Notes: generated from the letters alone by a model not told the origin. A DNA stretch of 64,000 nucleotides from Stenotrophomonas maltophilia (GCF_025642255.1 NZ_CP106759.1:2941501-3005500), one strand, 5' to 3'; positions 49,544 through 59,245 are shown, counted from the stretch's first letter. Numbers and translations: made by a program.

Positions 49544-51352
49544 TTACTTGTTGTCCATCTGCAGCACGGCCAGGAACGCTTCCTGCGGGATTTCCACGCG
49601 GCCGACCTGCTTCATGCGCTTCTTGCCTTCCTTCTGCTTTTCCAGAAGCTTCTTCTTGCGCGAAACGTCGCCACCATAGCACTTGGCCAGCACGTTCTTG
49701 CGCATGGCCTTGACCGTGGTACGGGCGATGATCTGCGAGCCGACAGCCGCCTGGATCGCCACGTCGAACATCTGCCGCGGGATCAGGTCCTTCATCTTCT
49801 CGCACAGCTCGCGGCCGCGGCGGTCGGCATGGCTGCGGTGGACGATCAGCGACAGCGCATCGACCTTGTCGCCATTGATCAGCACGTCCACGCGCACGAA
49901 CGGGCCGGCATCGAAGCGCACGAAGTGATAGTCCAGCGACGCGTAGCCGCGGCTGACCGACTTCAGCTTGTCGAAGAAGTCCAGCACCACTTCGGCCATC
50001 GGCAGCTCGTAGCTGATCTGCACCTGGCTGCCCAGGTAGTTGATGCCGATCTGGCTGCCGCGCTTTTCCTCGCACAGCTTGATGATGTTGCCGATGTACT
50101 CCTCGGGGGTGAGTACGTTGGCACGGATGATCGGCTCGCGGATCTCCTGGACCTGGTTCACCGCCGGCAGCTTGGCCGGGTTGTCCATGTTGATGATCGA
50201 GCCATCGGTCTTCAGGACCTCGTACACCACCGTCGGCGCGGTGCTGATCAGGTCCAGGTTGTATTCGCGCTCCAGCCGTTCCTGCACGATCTCCATGTGC
50301 AGCATGCCGAGGAAGCCGCAGCGGAAACCGAAGCCCATCGCCTCCGAGCTTTCCGGCTCGAAGCGCAGCGCGGCATCGTTCAGGCGCAGCTTGTCCAGCG
50401 CCTCGCGCAGGTCCGGATAGTCCTCGGCGTCGACCGGGAACAGGCCGGCGAACACGCGCGGCTGCATTTCCTGGAAGCCCGGCAGCGGCTTCGGTGCCGG
50501 ATCACCGGCCAGGGTCAGGGTGTCGCCCACCGGCGCACCATGCACGTCCTTGATGCTGGCCGTGACCCAACCCACCTCACCCGCGCGCAGCGCCGGCAAC
50601 ACCTTGCGCTTGGGGGTGAACACGCCGACGTTGTCGACCTGGTGGTTGCGGCCGGTGGACATCACCTGCAGCTTGTCGCCGGCCTTGATCTCGCCCTGCA
50701 TGACGCGCACCAGCGAGACCACGCCGAGGTAGTTGTCGAACCAGGAATCGATGATCAGCGCCTGCAGCTTGTCGGTATCGCGCGGCTGCGGCGGCGGAAT
50801 GCGGTGGACGATGGCCTCCAGCACGTCCTGCACGTTCAGGCCGGTCTTGGCGCTGACCGGCACGGCGTCGGTGGCGTCGATGCCGATCACGGCCTCGATC
50901 TCGGCCTTGGCGCGCTCGATGTCGGCCGTAGGCAGGTCGATCTTGTTGATCACCGGCACCACTTCCAGACCCTGCTCCACCGCGGTGTAGCAGTTCGCCA
51001 CCGACTGCGCTTCCACGCCCTGGGCAGCATCGACCACCAGCAGCGCACCTTCACAGGCGGCCAGCGAGCGGCTGACTTCATACGAGAAATCGACGTGGCC
51101 CGGGGTGTCGATGAAGTTCAGATGATAGGTCTGCCCGTCCTTGGCCAGGTACGGCAGCGATACCGACTGCGCCTTGATGGTGATGCCACGCTCGCGCTCG
51201 ATCGGGTTGGAGTCGAGTACCTGCGCTTCCATCTCGCGGGCCTGCAGGCCACCACAAAGCTGGATGATGCGGTCGGCCAGCGTGGACTTGCCGTGGTCGA
51301 CGTGGGCGATGATGGAGAAGTTGCGGATGTTCCGCATCGAATCAGATGACAT
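49544..51352 (-). CDS. lepA: Elongation factor 4 (LepA)
   Basis: A 602-residue translational GTPase: [16 protein letters not shown] (G1), DTPGHVDF (G3), NKIDLP (G4), then EF-G-like domains II, III and V and the LepA-specific C-terminus with [21 protein letters not shown]. It back-translocates or aids ribosome assembly under stress. ATG 51352 is used; an in-frame ATG at 51337 also fits. A hairpin separates it from degQ upstream. Confidence 0.95.
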   Translation of the reverse strand: MSSDSMRNIRNFSIIAHVDHGKSTLADRIIQLCGGLQAREMEAQVLDSNPIERERGITIKAQSVSLPYLAKDGQTYHLNFIDTPGHVDFSYEVSRSLAACEGALLVVDAAQGVEAQSVANCYTAVEQGLEVVPVINKIDLPTADIERAKAEIEAVIGIDATDAVPVSAKTGLNVQDVLEAIVHRIPPPQPRDTDKLQALIIDSWFDNYLGVVSLVRVMQGEIKAGDKLQVMSTGRNHQVDNVGVFTPKRKVLPALRAGEVGWVTASIKDVHGAPVGDTLTLAGDPAPKPLPGFQEMQPRVFAGLFPVDAEDYPDLREALDKLRLNDAALRFEPESSEAMGFGFRCGFLGMLHMEIVQERLEREYNLDLISTAPTVVYEVLKTDGSIINMDNPAKLPAVNQVQEIREPIIRANVLTPEEYIGNIIKLCEEKRGSQIGINYLGSQVQISYELPMAEVVLDFFDKLKSVSRGYASLDYHFVRFDAGPFVRVDVLINGDKVDALSLIVHRSHADRRGRELCEKMKDLIPRQMFDVAIQAAVGSQIIARTTVKAMRKNVLAKCYGGDVSRKKKLLEKQKEGKKRMKQVGRVEIPQEAFLAVLQMDNK

Positions 51353-51451
51353 AGGTGGCGGCGGCGCGCGGCGTCGTCAGGGTAACGGTGGATTATCGCA
51401 CGCCCGGGGCCCGCCCGCGAAAGGCGCCTCGCCGGGCCAGGGCCGGAACGA

Positions 51452-51479
51452 CCGAAGCCCCGCCTGAGCGGGGCTTCGG
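51452..51479. terminator. Hairpin between degQ and lepA
   Basis: A perfect 12-bp stem CCGAAGCCCCGC, loop CTGA, GCGGGGCTTCGG, lying after the degQ stop. No T-tract follows on the minus strand. It probably reduces read-through from the rpoE-rseA-degQ operon into lepA. Confidence 0.6.
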
Positions 51480-51510
51480 GGGGCAGCGGCTGCCGGAGCA
51501 GCCCCGGTCC

Positions 51511-53043
51511 TTACTCGCCGGCCTTGACCGCCACGAAGGCGCTGTTGCCGTTGCCGGTGCGGACCAGCAGCATCACCACATCGCCCTTCTTGTAGCTGGA
51601 CAGCGCGCGGTTCAGCGACTCCACGCCGCTCACCTGGGTGCTGGCCACCTGCAGGATCACCATGCCCGGGGACAGGCCGGCATCCCGGGCGCCCTGCCCC
51701 TTGACGCCGGTGATGCGCACGCCCTCGCCCGATTCCAGGCCCAGCTGCTTGCGCTGCGGCGCGGTCAGATCGCTGACGTCCAGGCCCAGCAGGGCATTGG
51801 CACCACTCTGCGGAGCGGCATCGGCCCTGGCGGCGGCGGGGCTGCGGGCGCTGGCCTGGTCATCCTCGGCCAGCGCGGTCAGGGTGGCGCTCAGGTCGCG
51901 CGGCTTGCCGTCACGGATCACGCCCAGGGTGACCCGGCTGCCCGGGGCCATGGCGCCGATCAGCGGCGGCAGATCGGACCAGCTGTTGACCGGTGCGCCG
52001 TTCACGGTGCGGATCACATCCCCCACCTTCACACCGGCGCGGGCGGCCGCCGAATCCGGCACGATCTGGTTGACCAGCGCACCCCGGCTGTCCGGCAGGC
52101 CCATGGCCTGCGCCTTCAGGCCGTCGATCTCCTGCACCACCGCGCCCAGCTGGCCGCGGGTGACCCGGCCGGTCTTCTTGATCTGTTCGACCGCGCTCAT
52201 CGCCAGGTCGATCGGAATCGCGAAGCTGATGCCCATGTAGCCACCGGACGCAGAGAAGATCTGCGAGTTGATGCCGACCACTTCGCCCCGGGTGTTCAGC
52301 AGCGGACCGCCGGAGTTGCCCTGGTTGATCGCCACGTCGGTCTGGATGAACGGCACGTAGCGCTGGTCCGGGCCGCCGGTGCTGCGGCCGAGGGCGCTGA
52401 CCACGCCGGCGGTGACCGAGTGGTCGAGGCCGAACGGCGAGCCGATCGCGACAACCCACTGGCCCGGCTTCAGGCTGTTGGAATCGCCGACACGGACGGT
52501 CGGCAGGTTCCTGCCTTCGATCTTCAGCAGGGCGACGTCGTACTGCTGGTCGCTGCCCACCACCTTGGCGGTGAACTCACGGCGATCGCCCAGCTTGACC
52601 TTCACCTCGCTGGCGTCGGCTACCACGTGGTAGTTGGTCAGCACGTAGCCGTCGGGCGAAATGATGAAGCCCGACCCCATGCCGCGGCCCTTGATGCTGG
52701 GACCGCCGTCGGGGCCGCCCGGCCCCTGCCCCGGCATCGGGAAGTCCGGGCCGAAGAAGCGACGGAAGAACTCCGGCATGTCGTCGTCCCCCATCGGCCC
52801 ACGCGCCTGGCGGTTGCTGCGGACGATGGTGGTGTCGACGTTGACCACGCCCGGGCCGACCTGCTCGACGAGGTTGGTGAAATCGGGCAGGCCGGTGACC
52901 AGCGGCTGCGCCGGAGCGCGCGGCGCGGCCGCGGCCGCGGCCGGCGCGGTCTGGGCAGCCGGGGACGGCGCCTGGGCACAGGCCACCAGCGGCAGGGTCA
53001 GGGCCAGCAGGCCGATGGCCTGCGTGCGGAATCGGGGAGTCAT
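51511..53043 (-). CDS. degQ: DegQ/MucD-type periplasmic serine protease
   Basis: A 510-residue HtrA protease: catalytic triad His139 (TNYHVV), Asp169 (YDVALLKI) and Ser244 (GNSGGP), then two PDZ domains (about 300-390 and 430-505). It degrades or chaperones misfolded envelope proteins. Its signal peptide ends LVACAQA, which fits a lipobox (Cys22), so it may be lipid-anchored. It is the third gene of rpoE-rseA-degQ, the mucD position in other Xanthomonadaceae. Confidence 0.93.
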   Translation of the reverse strand: MTPRFRTQAIGLLALTLPLVACAQAPSPAAQTAPAAAAAAPRAPAQPLVTGLPDFTNLVEQVGPGVVNVDTTIVRSNRQARGPMGDDDMPEFFRRFFGPDFPMPGQGPGGPDGGPSIKGRGMGSGFIISPDGYVLTNYHVVADASEVKVKLGDRREFTAKVVGSDQQYDVALLKIEGRNLPTVRVGDSNSLKPGQWVVAIGSPFGLDHSVTAGVVSALGRSTGGPDQRYVPFIQTDVAINQGNSGGPLLNTRGEVVGINSQIFSASGGYMGISFAIPIDLAMSAVEQIKKTGRVTRGQLGAVVQEIDGLKAQAMGLPDSRGALVNQIVPDSAAARAGVKVGDVIRTVNGAPVNSWSDLPPLIGAMAPGSRVTLGVIRDGKPRDLSATLTALAEDDQASARSPAAARADAAPQSGANALLGLDVSDLTAPQRKQLGLESGEGVRITGVKGQGARDAGLSPGMVILQVASTQVSGVESLNRALSSYKKGDVVMLLVRTGNGNSAFVAVKAGE

Positions 53044-53117
53044 CGGACGGCAACCTCCGGATCGGATGGAAGGGAGAAGAAGGGCCCCGCGATCGGCGGG
53101 GCGTGGCGGCACCCGGC

Positions 53118-54005
53118 TCAGTCGCGCGGGCGGGGCGGCGGCGGCAGGTCGTCCTGCAGGCGCGGCTCGAAGGGGTAGAACGTGGCGCTGTCGGCATGCG
53201 CCGGGAAGCTGGCGTTGAGCGCGCCCCCCGCGGCCGGAGCCAGGCTGGAGCGCGGCCACGGCCGGGCCTGCAGGCCGGCCACCTCGCCGAACGGCAGGTT
53301 GCGGCTGGCACCGGCCGGCACGGTCGGCACCAAGGGCGCCTGGGCGGCGGCCACAGCCCGCTGCGCCCCGTCGTCACGCTGTGCCACCCGCGCAGCCTGC
53401 TGGCCGCGGGTGGCACTGGCGCTGGCGCGGCGTGCGTCCTGGCGACGGCTGGCGGCCAATGCGGCCGCCGGAACACTGGCCACCGCCACCACCGCCGGAT
53501 CGACCGAGGCTTCGGTCACCGTCGCGGGCGATACCGGTGCCGGCGGCAGCTCGGCCTGGCTGGCCACCACCTGGGGTGCCAGCGGCTCTCCGGGAGGGGT
53601 CTCCTTCAGCTTCTCGCCGCCGATCAACAGGGCCACCGCAGCGACCGAGGCAGCCAATGCGGCACCGCCCCCCCAGGTACGCCAGCCACTGCGGCGCACC
53701 TGCCGGTCCTGAGGCCCGGACCGGGGCGTGGGTTCGGCGGCGATGGCAGAGGCAACCGCGGCGCTGAAGCCGGCGGGCGCAAGCACCGACGCCTGCCCGC
53801 GCATCACGTCGCCCAGCAGCTGCCAGCGCTCCTGGCAGCCGGCCAGTTCCGGGTCATGCTCCATGCGGCGCAGCAGGAAGCGGGCCTCGTCGGCCCCCAG
53901 CTCGCCATCGACCAGGGCCGACAGCTGTTCCCGATGGCGCTGGTCAAGCCGCAGCCCGGCCGGCGATTGATGATTCTGCGATTCGTTGAATGGATGACTG
54001 GTCAT
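53118..54005 (-). CDS. rseA: Anti-sigma factor RseA-like
   Basis: A 295-residue inner-membrane protein: N-terminal RseA sigma-binding domain (REQLSALVDGELGADEARFLLRRMEHDPELAGCQERWQLLGDVMRG), one membrane helix (about 112-135), and a Pro/Ala-rich periplasmic region. It holds sigma-E until envelope stress triggers DegS-like proteolysis. It is larger than E. coli RseA (216) because of the Ala/Pro-rich tail. It overlaps rpoE by 4 bp (ATGA). Confidence 0.88.
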   Translation of the reverse strand: MTSHPFNESQNHQSPAGLRLDQRHREQLSALVDGELGADEARFLLRRMEHDPELAGCQERWQLLGDVMRGQASVLAPAGFSAAVASAIAAEPTPRSGPQDRQVRRSGWRTWGGGAALAASVAAVALLIGGEKLKETPPGEPLAPQVVASQAELPPAPVSPATVTEASVDPAVVAVASVPAAALAASRRQDARRASASATRGQQAARVAQRDDGAQRAVAAAQAPLVPTVPAGASRNLPFGEVAGLQARPWPRSSLAPAAGGALNASFPAHADSATFYPFEPRLQDDLPPPPRPRD

Positions 54006-54622
54006 ACGCGGCTCTTCTCGCGGGTGGCGCTGCCGATGTCCAGCAGCGGCCGGAGTTCGGTGTCGATCGCCTCGCGCGCCCGGAAGATCCGAGAGCGCAC
54101 GGTGCCGATCGGGCACCCCATCTTCTGCGCGATTTCCTCGTAGCTCAGGCCTTCCACCTCGCGCAGGGTGATCGCCGACCGGAGTTCTTCCGGCAGCGCG
54201 TTGACGGCCTTCATCACTGTCTGTTCCAGCTCCTGGCGCATCAACTCGCGTTCGGGCGTGTCGGTGTCGCGCAGGCGCGTGCCGCTGTCGAACTGTTCGG
54301 CATCGCCGATGTCGATGTCATCTGTCGGCGGACGTCGATTGTGTGAAGCCAGGTAGTTTTTGGCGGTGTTCACGGCGATCCGATGCAACCAGGTTGAGAA
54401 CTGGGCATCGCCGCGGAAGCTTCCGATCGCGCGGTAGGCGCGTATGAAAGTGTCCTGGGCGACGTCCTGACATTCACTCCAGTCGGCGATGTAGCGACCG
54501 ACCAGGGCCACGACCCGATGCTGATACTTGCGCACCAGTACATCGAAAGCCGCGCTCTCGCCGCGCTGCACGCGCCGGACCAGTTCCAGATCCAGCTCCT
54601 GTGGTGTTTCAACCTCGGCCAT
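54002..54622 (-). CDS. rpoE: RNA polymerase sigma-E factor (AlgU-like)
   Basis: A 206-residue ECF sigma factor: region 2 DVLVRKYQHRVVALVGRYI...CQDVAQDTFIRAYRAIGSFRGDAQFSTWLHRIAVN and region 4 LPEELRSAITLREVEGLSYEEIAQKMGCPIGTVRSRIFRARE. It directs envelope-stress transcription. The ATG 54622 gives the standard N-terminus AEVETPQELDLELV. A sigma-E-like promoter lies 41-67 bp upstream. Confidence 0.94.
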   Translation of the reverse strand: MAEVETPQELDLELVRRVQRGESAAFDVLVRKYQHRVVALVGRYIADWSECQDVAQDTFIRAYRAIGSFRGDAQFSTWLHRIAVNTAKNYLASHNRRPPTDDIDIGDAEQFDSGTRLRDTDTPERELMRQELEQTVMKAVNALPEELRSAITLREVEGLSYEEIAQKMGCPIGTVRSRIFRAREAIDTELRPLLDIGSATREKSRV

Positions 54623-54662
54623 GGGGGGCCGCACTCCTGTCAGCCCAACCGACGTCGGGCAA

Positions 54663-54689
54663 TGAGACTGCCAATCCCGGGAAAAGTTC
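54663..54689 (-). promoter_or_regulatory. Sigma-E-type promoter upstream of rpoE
   Basis: On the minus strand: GAACTT, 16-bp spacer, TCTCA. This matches the sigma-E consensus (GAACTT, 16 bp, TCTGA) with one -10 difference. Its -10 ends 41 bp before the rpoE ATG, giving a start about 35 bp upstream of it. The position implies that rpoE transcribes its own operon. Confidence 0.65.
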
Positions 54690-54857
54690 AGTCGCCGATC
54701 ACCCGGCGCCGCACCAGCTTTTAACCACTGTTCCGTTAGCGTTCTGTTCCACGGCCATGGATCCGGAACCGCCACTCCCCTGCTATAGGGATTTGACGCG
54801 GGGGAAACAACCTCTGGATCATAGCCGCTTCTCCATACACAACCGGATGGAACGTCC

Positions 54858-56921
54858 ATGCTCTCAGGCTTCGATGGTCTCCGCTTCAGCCACTGGCACC
54901 CCGAGATCCGCGACGACGGCGTGGTGGTCCTGTCCCTGGATCGTCAGGACAGCAGTGTCAACGCGATGTCGCAGGACGTGCTGCTGGAGCTGGGCGATCT
55001 GCTCGAACGCATCGCGCTGGATCCGCCGAAGGGCGTGGTGATCCAGTCCCTGAAGAAGGCCGGCTTCATCGCCGGCGCCGATCTGAAGGAATTCCAGGAG
55101 TTCGACCGGCGCGGCACCGTCAACGATGCCATCCGTCGCGGCCAATCCACCTACCAGAAGCTGGCGGAGCTGCCCTGCCCGACCGTTGCAGCCATCCATG
55201 GCCACTGCCTGGGTGGCGGCACCGAGCTGGCCCTGGCCTGCCGTTACCGCGTGGCCTCCAACGACAGCAGCACCCGCATCGGGCTGCCGGAAACCCAGTT
55301 GGGCATCTTCCCCGGCTGGGGTGGCAGCGCGCGCCTGCCGCAGCTGGTCGGCGCCCCGGCGGCGATGGACATGATGCTGACCGGCCGCACCCTCTCGGCC
55401 TCGGCCGCGCGTGGCATCGGCCTGGTCGACAAGGTGGTGGCACCGGCGGTGGTGCTCGACACCGCCGTCGCACTGGCGCTGGCCGGCACCACGCGGCCGT
55501 TCAAGCAGCGTGCGCTGGCATGGGCCAGCAACACCTGGCTGGCGCGCAAGGTACTGGCACCGCAGATGATCAAGCAGGTCGCGCGCAAGGCGAAGAAGGA
55601 CCAGTACCCGGCGCCCTATGCACTGATCAGCACCTGGCAGCGCAGCGCCGGCAAGCCGGTGCAGGCCCGCCTGGATGCCGAACGCCGCGCGGTGGTCAAA
55701 CTGGCCAGCACGCCGACCGCGCGCAATCTGATCCGCATCTTCTTCCTGACCGAGCGCCTGAAGGGTCTGGGCGGCGGCGATTCCGGCATCCGCCACGTGC
55801 ACGTGGTCGGCGCCGGCGTGATGGGCGGTGACATCGCCGCGTGGGCGGCCTACAAGGGCTTTGAGGTCACCCTGCAGGATCGCGAGCAGCGCTTCATCGA
55901 TCCGGCGATGGAACGCGCGCAGGCACTGTTCGCCAGGAAGGTGAAGGACGAGAGCAAGCGTCCGGCGGTGGCGGCGCGGCTGCGGGCGGATCTGGAGGGC
56001 AAAGGCGTGGCCGCCGCTGATCTGGTGATCGAGGCGATCATCGAGAACCCGGAGGCCAAGCGCGCGCTGTACCAGACGCTGGAGCCGGGCATGAAGGCCG
56101 ATGCGCTGCTGACCACCAATACCTCGTCGATTCCGCTGGTGGAACTGCGCGACCACATCCAGCGCCCGGCGCAGTTCGCCGGCCTGCACTACTTCAATCC
56201 GGTGGCACAGATGCCGCTGGTGGAAATCATCCATCACGACGGCATGGCCCCGGAGACCGAGCGCCGTCTGGCAGCGTTCTGCAAGGCGCTGGGCAAGTTC
56301 CCGGTACCGGTGGCGGGCAGCCCGGGCTTCCTGGTCAACCGCGTGCTGTTCCCGTACATGCTGGAGGCGGCCACCGCCTATGCCGAAGGTATCCCGGGCC
56401 CGGTGATCGACAAGGCAGCGGTGAAGTTCGGCATGCCGATGGGCCCCATCGAGTTGATCGACACGGTCGGCCTGGATGTCGCCGCCGGCGTGGGCCGCGA
56501 GCTGGCGCCGTTCCTCGGCCTGCAGATTCCGGCGGCACTGCAGACGGTGGAAGCCGACAAGCGCGGCAAGAAGGATGGCCAGGGCATCTACACCTGGGAG
56601 AACGGCAAGCCGAAGAAGCCGGATGTCGCCAGCGACTACCAGGCCCCTGCGGACCTGGAAGATCGCCTGATCCTGCCGCTGCTCAACGAAGCCGTGGCCT
56701 GCCTGCACGAAGGCGTGGTGGCCGATGCGGACCTGCTGGATGCGGGCGTGATTTTCGGCACCGGATTCGCGCCGTTCCGCGGGGGTCCGATCCAGCACAT
56801 CCGCGCGGTGGGTGCCGATGCGATCGTCGAGCGCCTGAAGGCGCTGCAGCAGCGTCACGGTGACCGCTTTGCCCCGCGCCCGGGCTGGGACAACCCTGCC
56901 CTGCGCGAACCAGTGGTGTGA
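54858..56921 (+). CDS. Fused enoyl-CoA hydratase / 3-hydroxyacyl-CoA dehydrogenase
   Basis: A 687-residue FadB/FadJ-like multifunctional beta-oxidation enzyme. The hydratase/isomerase domain has Glu123 (GGTELAL) and Glu145 (LPETQLG). The dehydrogenase domain has the NAD fold VVGAGVMGGDIAAW and the catalytic HYFNPV. It is shorter than E. coli FadB (729). No fadA lies adjacent. It is divergent from rpoE; a strong terminator follows. Confidence 0.92.
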   Translation: MLSGFDGLRFSHWHPEIRDDGVVVLSLDRQDSSVNAMSQDVLLELGDLLERIALDPPKGVVIQSLKKAGFIAGADLKEFQEFDRRGTVNDAIRRGQSTYQKLAELPCPTVAAIHGHCLGGGTELALACRYRVASNDSSTRIGLPETQLGIFPGWGGSARLPQLVGAPAAMDMMLTGRTLSASAARGIGLVDKVVAPAVVLDTAVALALAGTTRPFKQRALAWASNTWLARKVLAPQMIKQVARKAKKDQYPAPYALISTWQRSAGKPVQARLDAERRAVVKLASTPTARNLIRIFFLTERLKGLGGGDSGIRHVHVVGAGVMGGDIAAWAAYKGFEVTLQDREQRFIDPAMERAQALFARKVKDESKRPAVAARLRADLEGKGVAAADLVIEAIIENPEAKRALYQTLEPGMKADALLTTNTSSIPLVELRDHIQRPAQFAGLHYFNPVAQMPLVEIIHHDGMAPETERRLAAFCKALGKFPVPVAGSPGFLVNRVLFPYMLEAATAYAEGIPGPVIDKAAVKFGMPMGPIELIDTVGLDVAAGVGRELAPFLGLQIPAALQTVEADKRGKKDGQGIYTWENGKPKKPDVASDYQAPADLEDRLILPLLNEAVACLHEGVVADADLLDAGVIFGTGFAPFRGGPIQHIRAVGADAIVERLKALQQRHGDRFAPRPGWDNPALREPVV

Positions 56922-56980
56922 TGTGATCGGCCGGGCCTGCGGCCCGGCACCCGCAGAGGCAACGTCAAGTTCCACAGCAG

Positions 56981-57012
56981 AAGCCAGAGCCAAAGCGGCT
57001 CTGGCTTTTCTG
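56981..57012 (+). terminator. Intrinsic terminator of the beta-oxidation gene
   Basis: An 11-bp perfect stem AAGCCAGAGCC, loop AAAGC, GGCTCTGGCTT, followed by TTCTGTTTG on the plus strand, 60 bp after the stop. Confidence 0.88.
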
Positions 57013-57014
57013 TT

Positions 57015-57388
57015 TGTCGGGCGGGGCGGTGTCGGGTTGCGGGGACGCCGTAAACCCGTCCCTGGGGGCTTGGCCGCGGCATCCATGCCGCGGACACCCC
57101 GCAACCCGACACCGCCCCACCCCCGACAGTTTCCCGGTGACGGTGGTGAATCTCGATTCCGGTGTGGATCACTACGAACTGGTGGGTGTCGACCTTGGTC
57201 GCCACCAGGAGCGAAGCGACCGGCGTTTGATGTTGATTTTCTTTTTTCTTCTCCGTGGCTGGACGCACACGGAAACTGTCAGGGGCCGGGCGGGTGGGTT
57301 GCGCGGGACCGATGGCGCCATGGATGGCGCCATCGAGCCCCCATGGATGGGTTCACGGCGCGTCCTGCGCAACCCACCCGCCCGGCCC
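57015..57388. repeat. Composite palindromic element (two long inverted repeats with a shared core)
   Basis: This fills most of the 619-bp gap between the beta-oxidation gene and pirin 1. Unit A (57023-57118) has 22-bp arms beginning GGGGCGGTGTCGG around a 9-bp inner hairpin (CCGCGGCAT). Unit B (57283-57388) has 22-bp arms (GGGCCGGGCGGGTGGG...) around an inner GATGGCGCCAT/ATGGCGCCATC. Between them, GACAGTTTCC (57125-57134) and GGAAACTGTC (57271-57280) form a further inverted pair, and 57179-57208 is another hairpin. No ORF of note; nothing else is seen in the rest of the gap. Confidence 0.85.
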
Positions 57389-57540
57389 AAACACTGACTC
57401 GCATCCTGACCCGCATCCAGCAACCCAGCCACGAGGGGCTGCGCCGTTGGCTGGAACACCCTGTTACCCGCATGGGGCATGTGCCCGTCACGGCCGCATG
57501 CCATGCTGGCACTCTTGATCCCTGCCAGCGAGACGCCCGC

Positions 57541-58404
57541 ATGACCACCATCATCGCCCCGCGCGTACACGACATCGGCGGCCTGGAAGTCCGCCGCGCC
57601 GTCCCCACCCTGCAGGCCCGCAGCATCGGTTCGTTCGTATTCGTCGACCAGATGGGCCCGGCCGTCCTTACCGCAGGTACCGGCATCGACGTGCGTCCCC
57701 ATCCGCATATCGGCCTGGCCACCGTCACCTTCCTCTGGTCCGGCGCCATCGGCCACCGCGACACGCTCGGCTCGGACCAGGTGATCCGTCCCGGCGACGT
57801 CAACTGGATGACCGCCGGCCGCGGCATCGCGCACTCCGAACGCACGCCCCCGCCGGAGCGCGGTCACGACCATCCGATCCACGGGATGCAGACCTGGGTG
57901 GCATTGCCGAAGTCGCACGAGGAAGTGGAGCCGGCGTTCTATCACCACGCCGCCGCGACCCTCCCGGAGCAGCGCCGCAACGGTGCCTGGCTGCGCGTGA
58001 TCGCAGGCCGCGCCTATGGCGAGGAGTCGCCGGTGAAGGTCTTCGCCGACACGCTCAATGTAGCCATCGACCTCGATCCCGACGCGGAGATCGACATCGA
58101 TGACGGCCACCGCGAGCGGGCGCTGTACATCCTCGAAGGCCAGGCGCAGCTGGATGGCGTGGACATCCCGGCGCAGCACCTGGTGATTCCCGAGGCCGGC
58201 GCGCGCGGCCGGTTGCGCGCGAAGACCCCGCTCAAGGCCATGCTGTTCGGCGGCGAACCGCTGGATGGCCCGCGTCACCTGTGGTGGAACTTCGTTTCCA
58301 GCTCCAAGGAGCGCATCGAACAGGCGAAACAGGACTGGGAAGCCGGCCGGTTCGGCAGCATTCCCGGCGACGACAAGGAGTTCATCCCGCTGCCGCAGTA
58401 CTGA
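57541..58404 (+). CDS. Pirin family protein 1
   Basis: A 287-residue bicupin with the pirin metal ligands His54, His56 (PHPHIG), His98 and Glu100 (IAHSE). Bacterial pirins act as quercetin dioxygenases or as redox-sensing modulators (for example of pyruvate dehydrogenase or quorum signals); the exact role is not set. The C-terminal half is the second cupin without ligands. It is monocistronic. Confidence 0.9.
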   Translation: MTTIIAPRVHDIGGLEVRRAVPTLQARSIGSFVFVDQMGPAVLTAGTGIDVRPHPHIGLATVTFLWSGAIGHRDTLGSDQVIRPGDVNWMTAGRGIAHSERTPPPERGHDHPIHGMQTWVALPKSHEEVEPAFYHHAAATLPEQRRNGAWLRVIAGRAYGEESPVKVFADTLNVAIDLDPDAEIDIDDGHRERALYILEGQAQLDGVDIPAQHLVIPEAGARGRLRAKTPLKAMLFGGEPLDGPRHLWWNFVSSSKERIEQAKQDWEAGRFGSIPGDDKEFIPLPQY

Positions 58405-58479
58405 GCATCGCGCGCTGCACACACCCTGAGGTGTATCCCTGCACCGGCCTTTGACGCTATCGTCACTCGCCGGTCACTG

Positions 58480-58501
58480 AAATGTGACCTGTTTCACATT
58501 T
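58480..58501 (+). promoter_or_regulatory. Perfect CRP/Clp-type operator
   Basis: AAATGTGACCTGTTTCACATTT is a perfect 8+6+8 palindrome containing TGTGA-N6-TCACA. Its centre is about 36 bp before the aqpZ ATG. In Xanthomonadaceae this site is bound by Clp, a c-di-GMP-responsive CRP homologue. Being so close to the start, it could either repress or activate depending on the promoter. Confidence 0.85.
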
Positions 58502-58525
58502 TAGTTCATCAAAGGAGTGCAGTTC

Positions 58526-59245
58526 ATGAGCATGGGTAAACGCTTGGCCGCCGAGTTCCTCGGCACTTTCTGGCTGGTTCTGGGTGGCTGTGGCAGTGCG
58601 GTACTGGCTGCCAAGTTCGGCGGCGACGGCAATCCGCTGGGCATCGGCTTCCTGGGCGTGGCACTCGCGTTCGGCTTGACCGTGGTCACCGGCGCCTACG
58701 CGTTCGGTCACGTGTCCGGCGCGCACTTCAATCCGGCAGTCAGCGTGGGCCTGTGGGCCGGCGGCCGCTTCCCGGCCCGCGACCTGGTGCCGTACATCAT
58801 CGCCCAGGTCGCGGGCGGCCTGCTGGCCGGCTTCATCCTGCTGCAGATCGCTTCCGGCGCCAGCGGCTTCGCCATCGACGGCAGCCAGGCCGGAGCCTTC
58901 GCCAGCAACGGCTACGGTGCGCTGTCGCCCGGCGGGTACAGCGTGGCGGCCGCCTTCCTGTGCGAAGTGGTGCTGACTGCGGTATTTCTGGTCGTGATCA
59001 TGGGCGCCACCCATGGCAAGGCACCGGCAGGGTTCGCTCCGCTGGCGATCGGTCTGGCATTGACCCTGATCCATCTGATCAGCATCCCGGTCACCAACAC
59101 GTCGGTGAACCCGGCTCGGTCCACCGCGGTGGCGTTCTTCGCCGGCAGCGGCGCGGTCGGCCAGCTCTGGCTGTTCTGGATCGCCCCCCTGCTGGGCGGC
59201 ATGATCGGCGGCATCATCTACAAGTGGGTCGGTAACGACCGTTGA
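58526..59245 (+). CDS. aqpZ: Aquaporin Z
   Basis: A 239-residue six-helix water channel with both NPA loops (HFNPAVS at 69-71, SVNPARS at 195-197) and the arginine of the selectivity filter after the second. This makes it a water-selective aquaporin. AGGAG lies 9 nt before ATG 58526; a second ATG (58532) is in frame. A perfect CRP-like palindrome lies upstream. Confidence 0.94.
   Translation: MSMGKRLAAEFLGTFWLVLGGCGSAVLAAKFGGDGNPLGIGFLGVALAFGLTVVTGAYAFGHVSGAHFNPAVSVGLWAGGRFPARDLVPYIIAQVAGGLLAGFILLQIASGASGFAIDGSQAGAFASNGYGALSPGGYSVAAAFLCEVVLTAVFLVVIMGATHGKAPAGFAPLAIGLALTLIHLISIPVTNTSVNPARSTAVAFFAGSGAVGQLWLFWIAPLLGGMIGGIIYKWVGNDR

Noticed and set aside
57015-57388. Insertion sequence
   Set aside because: There is no transposase frame and no clear target-site duplication; only nested inverted repeats are present.
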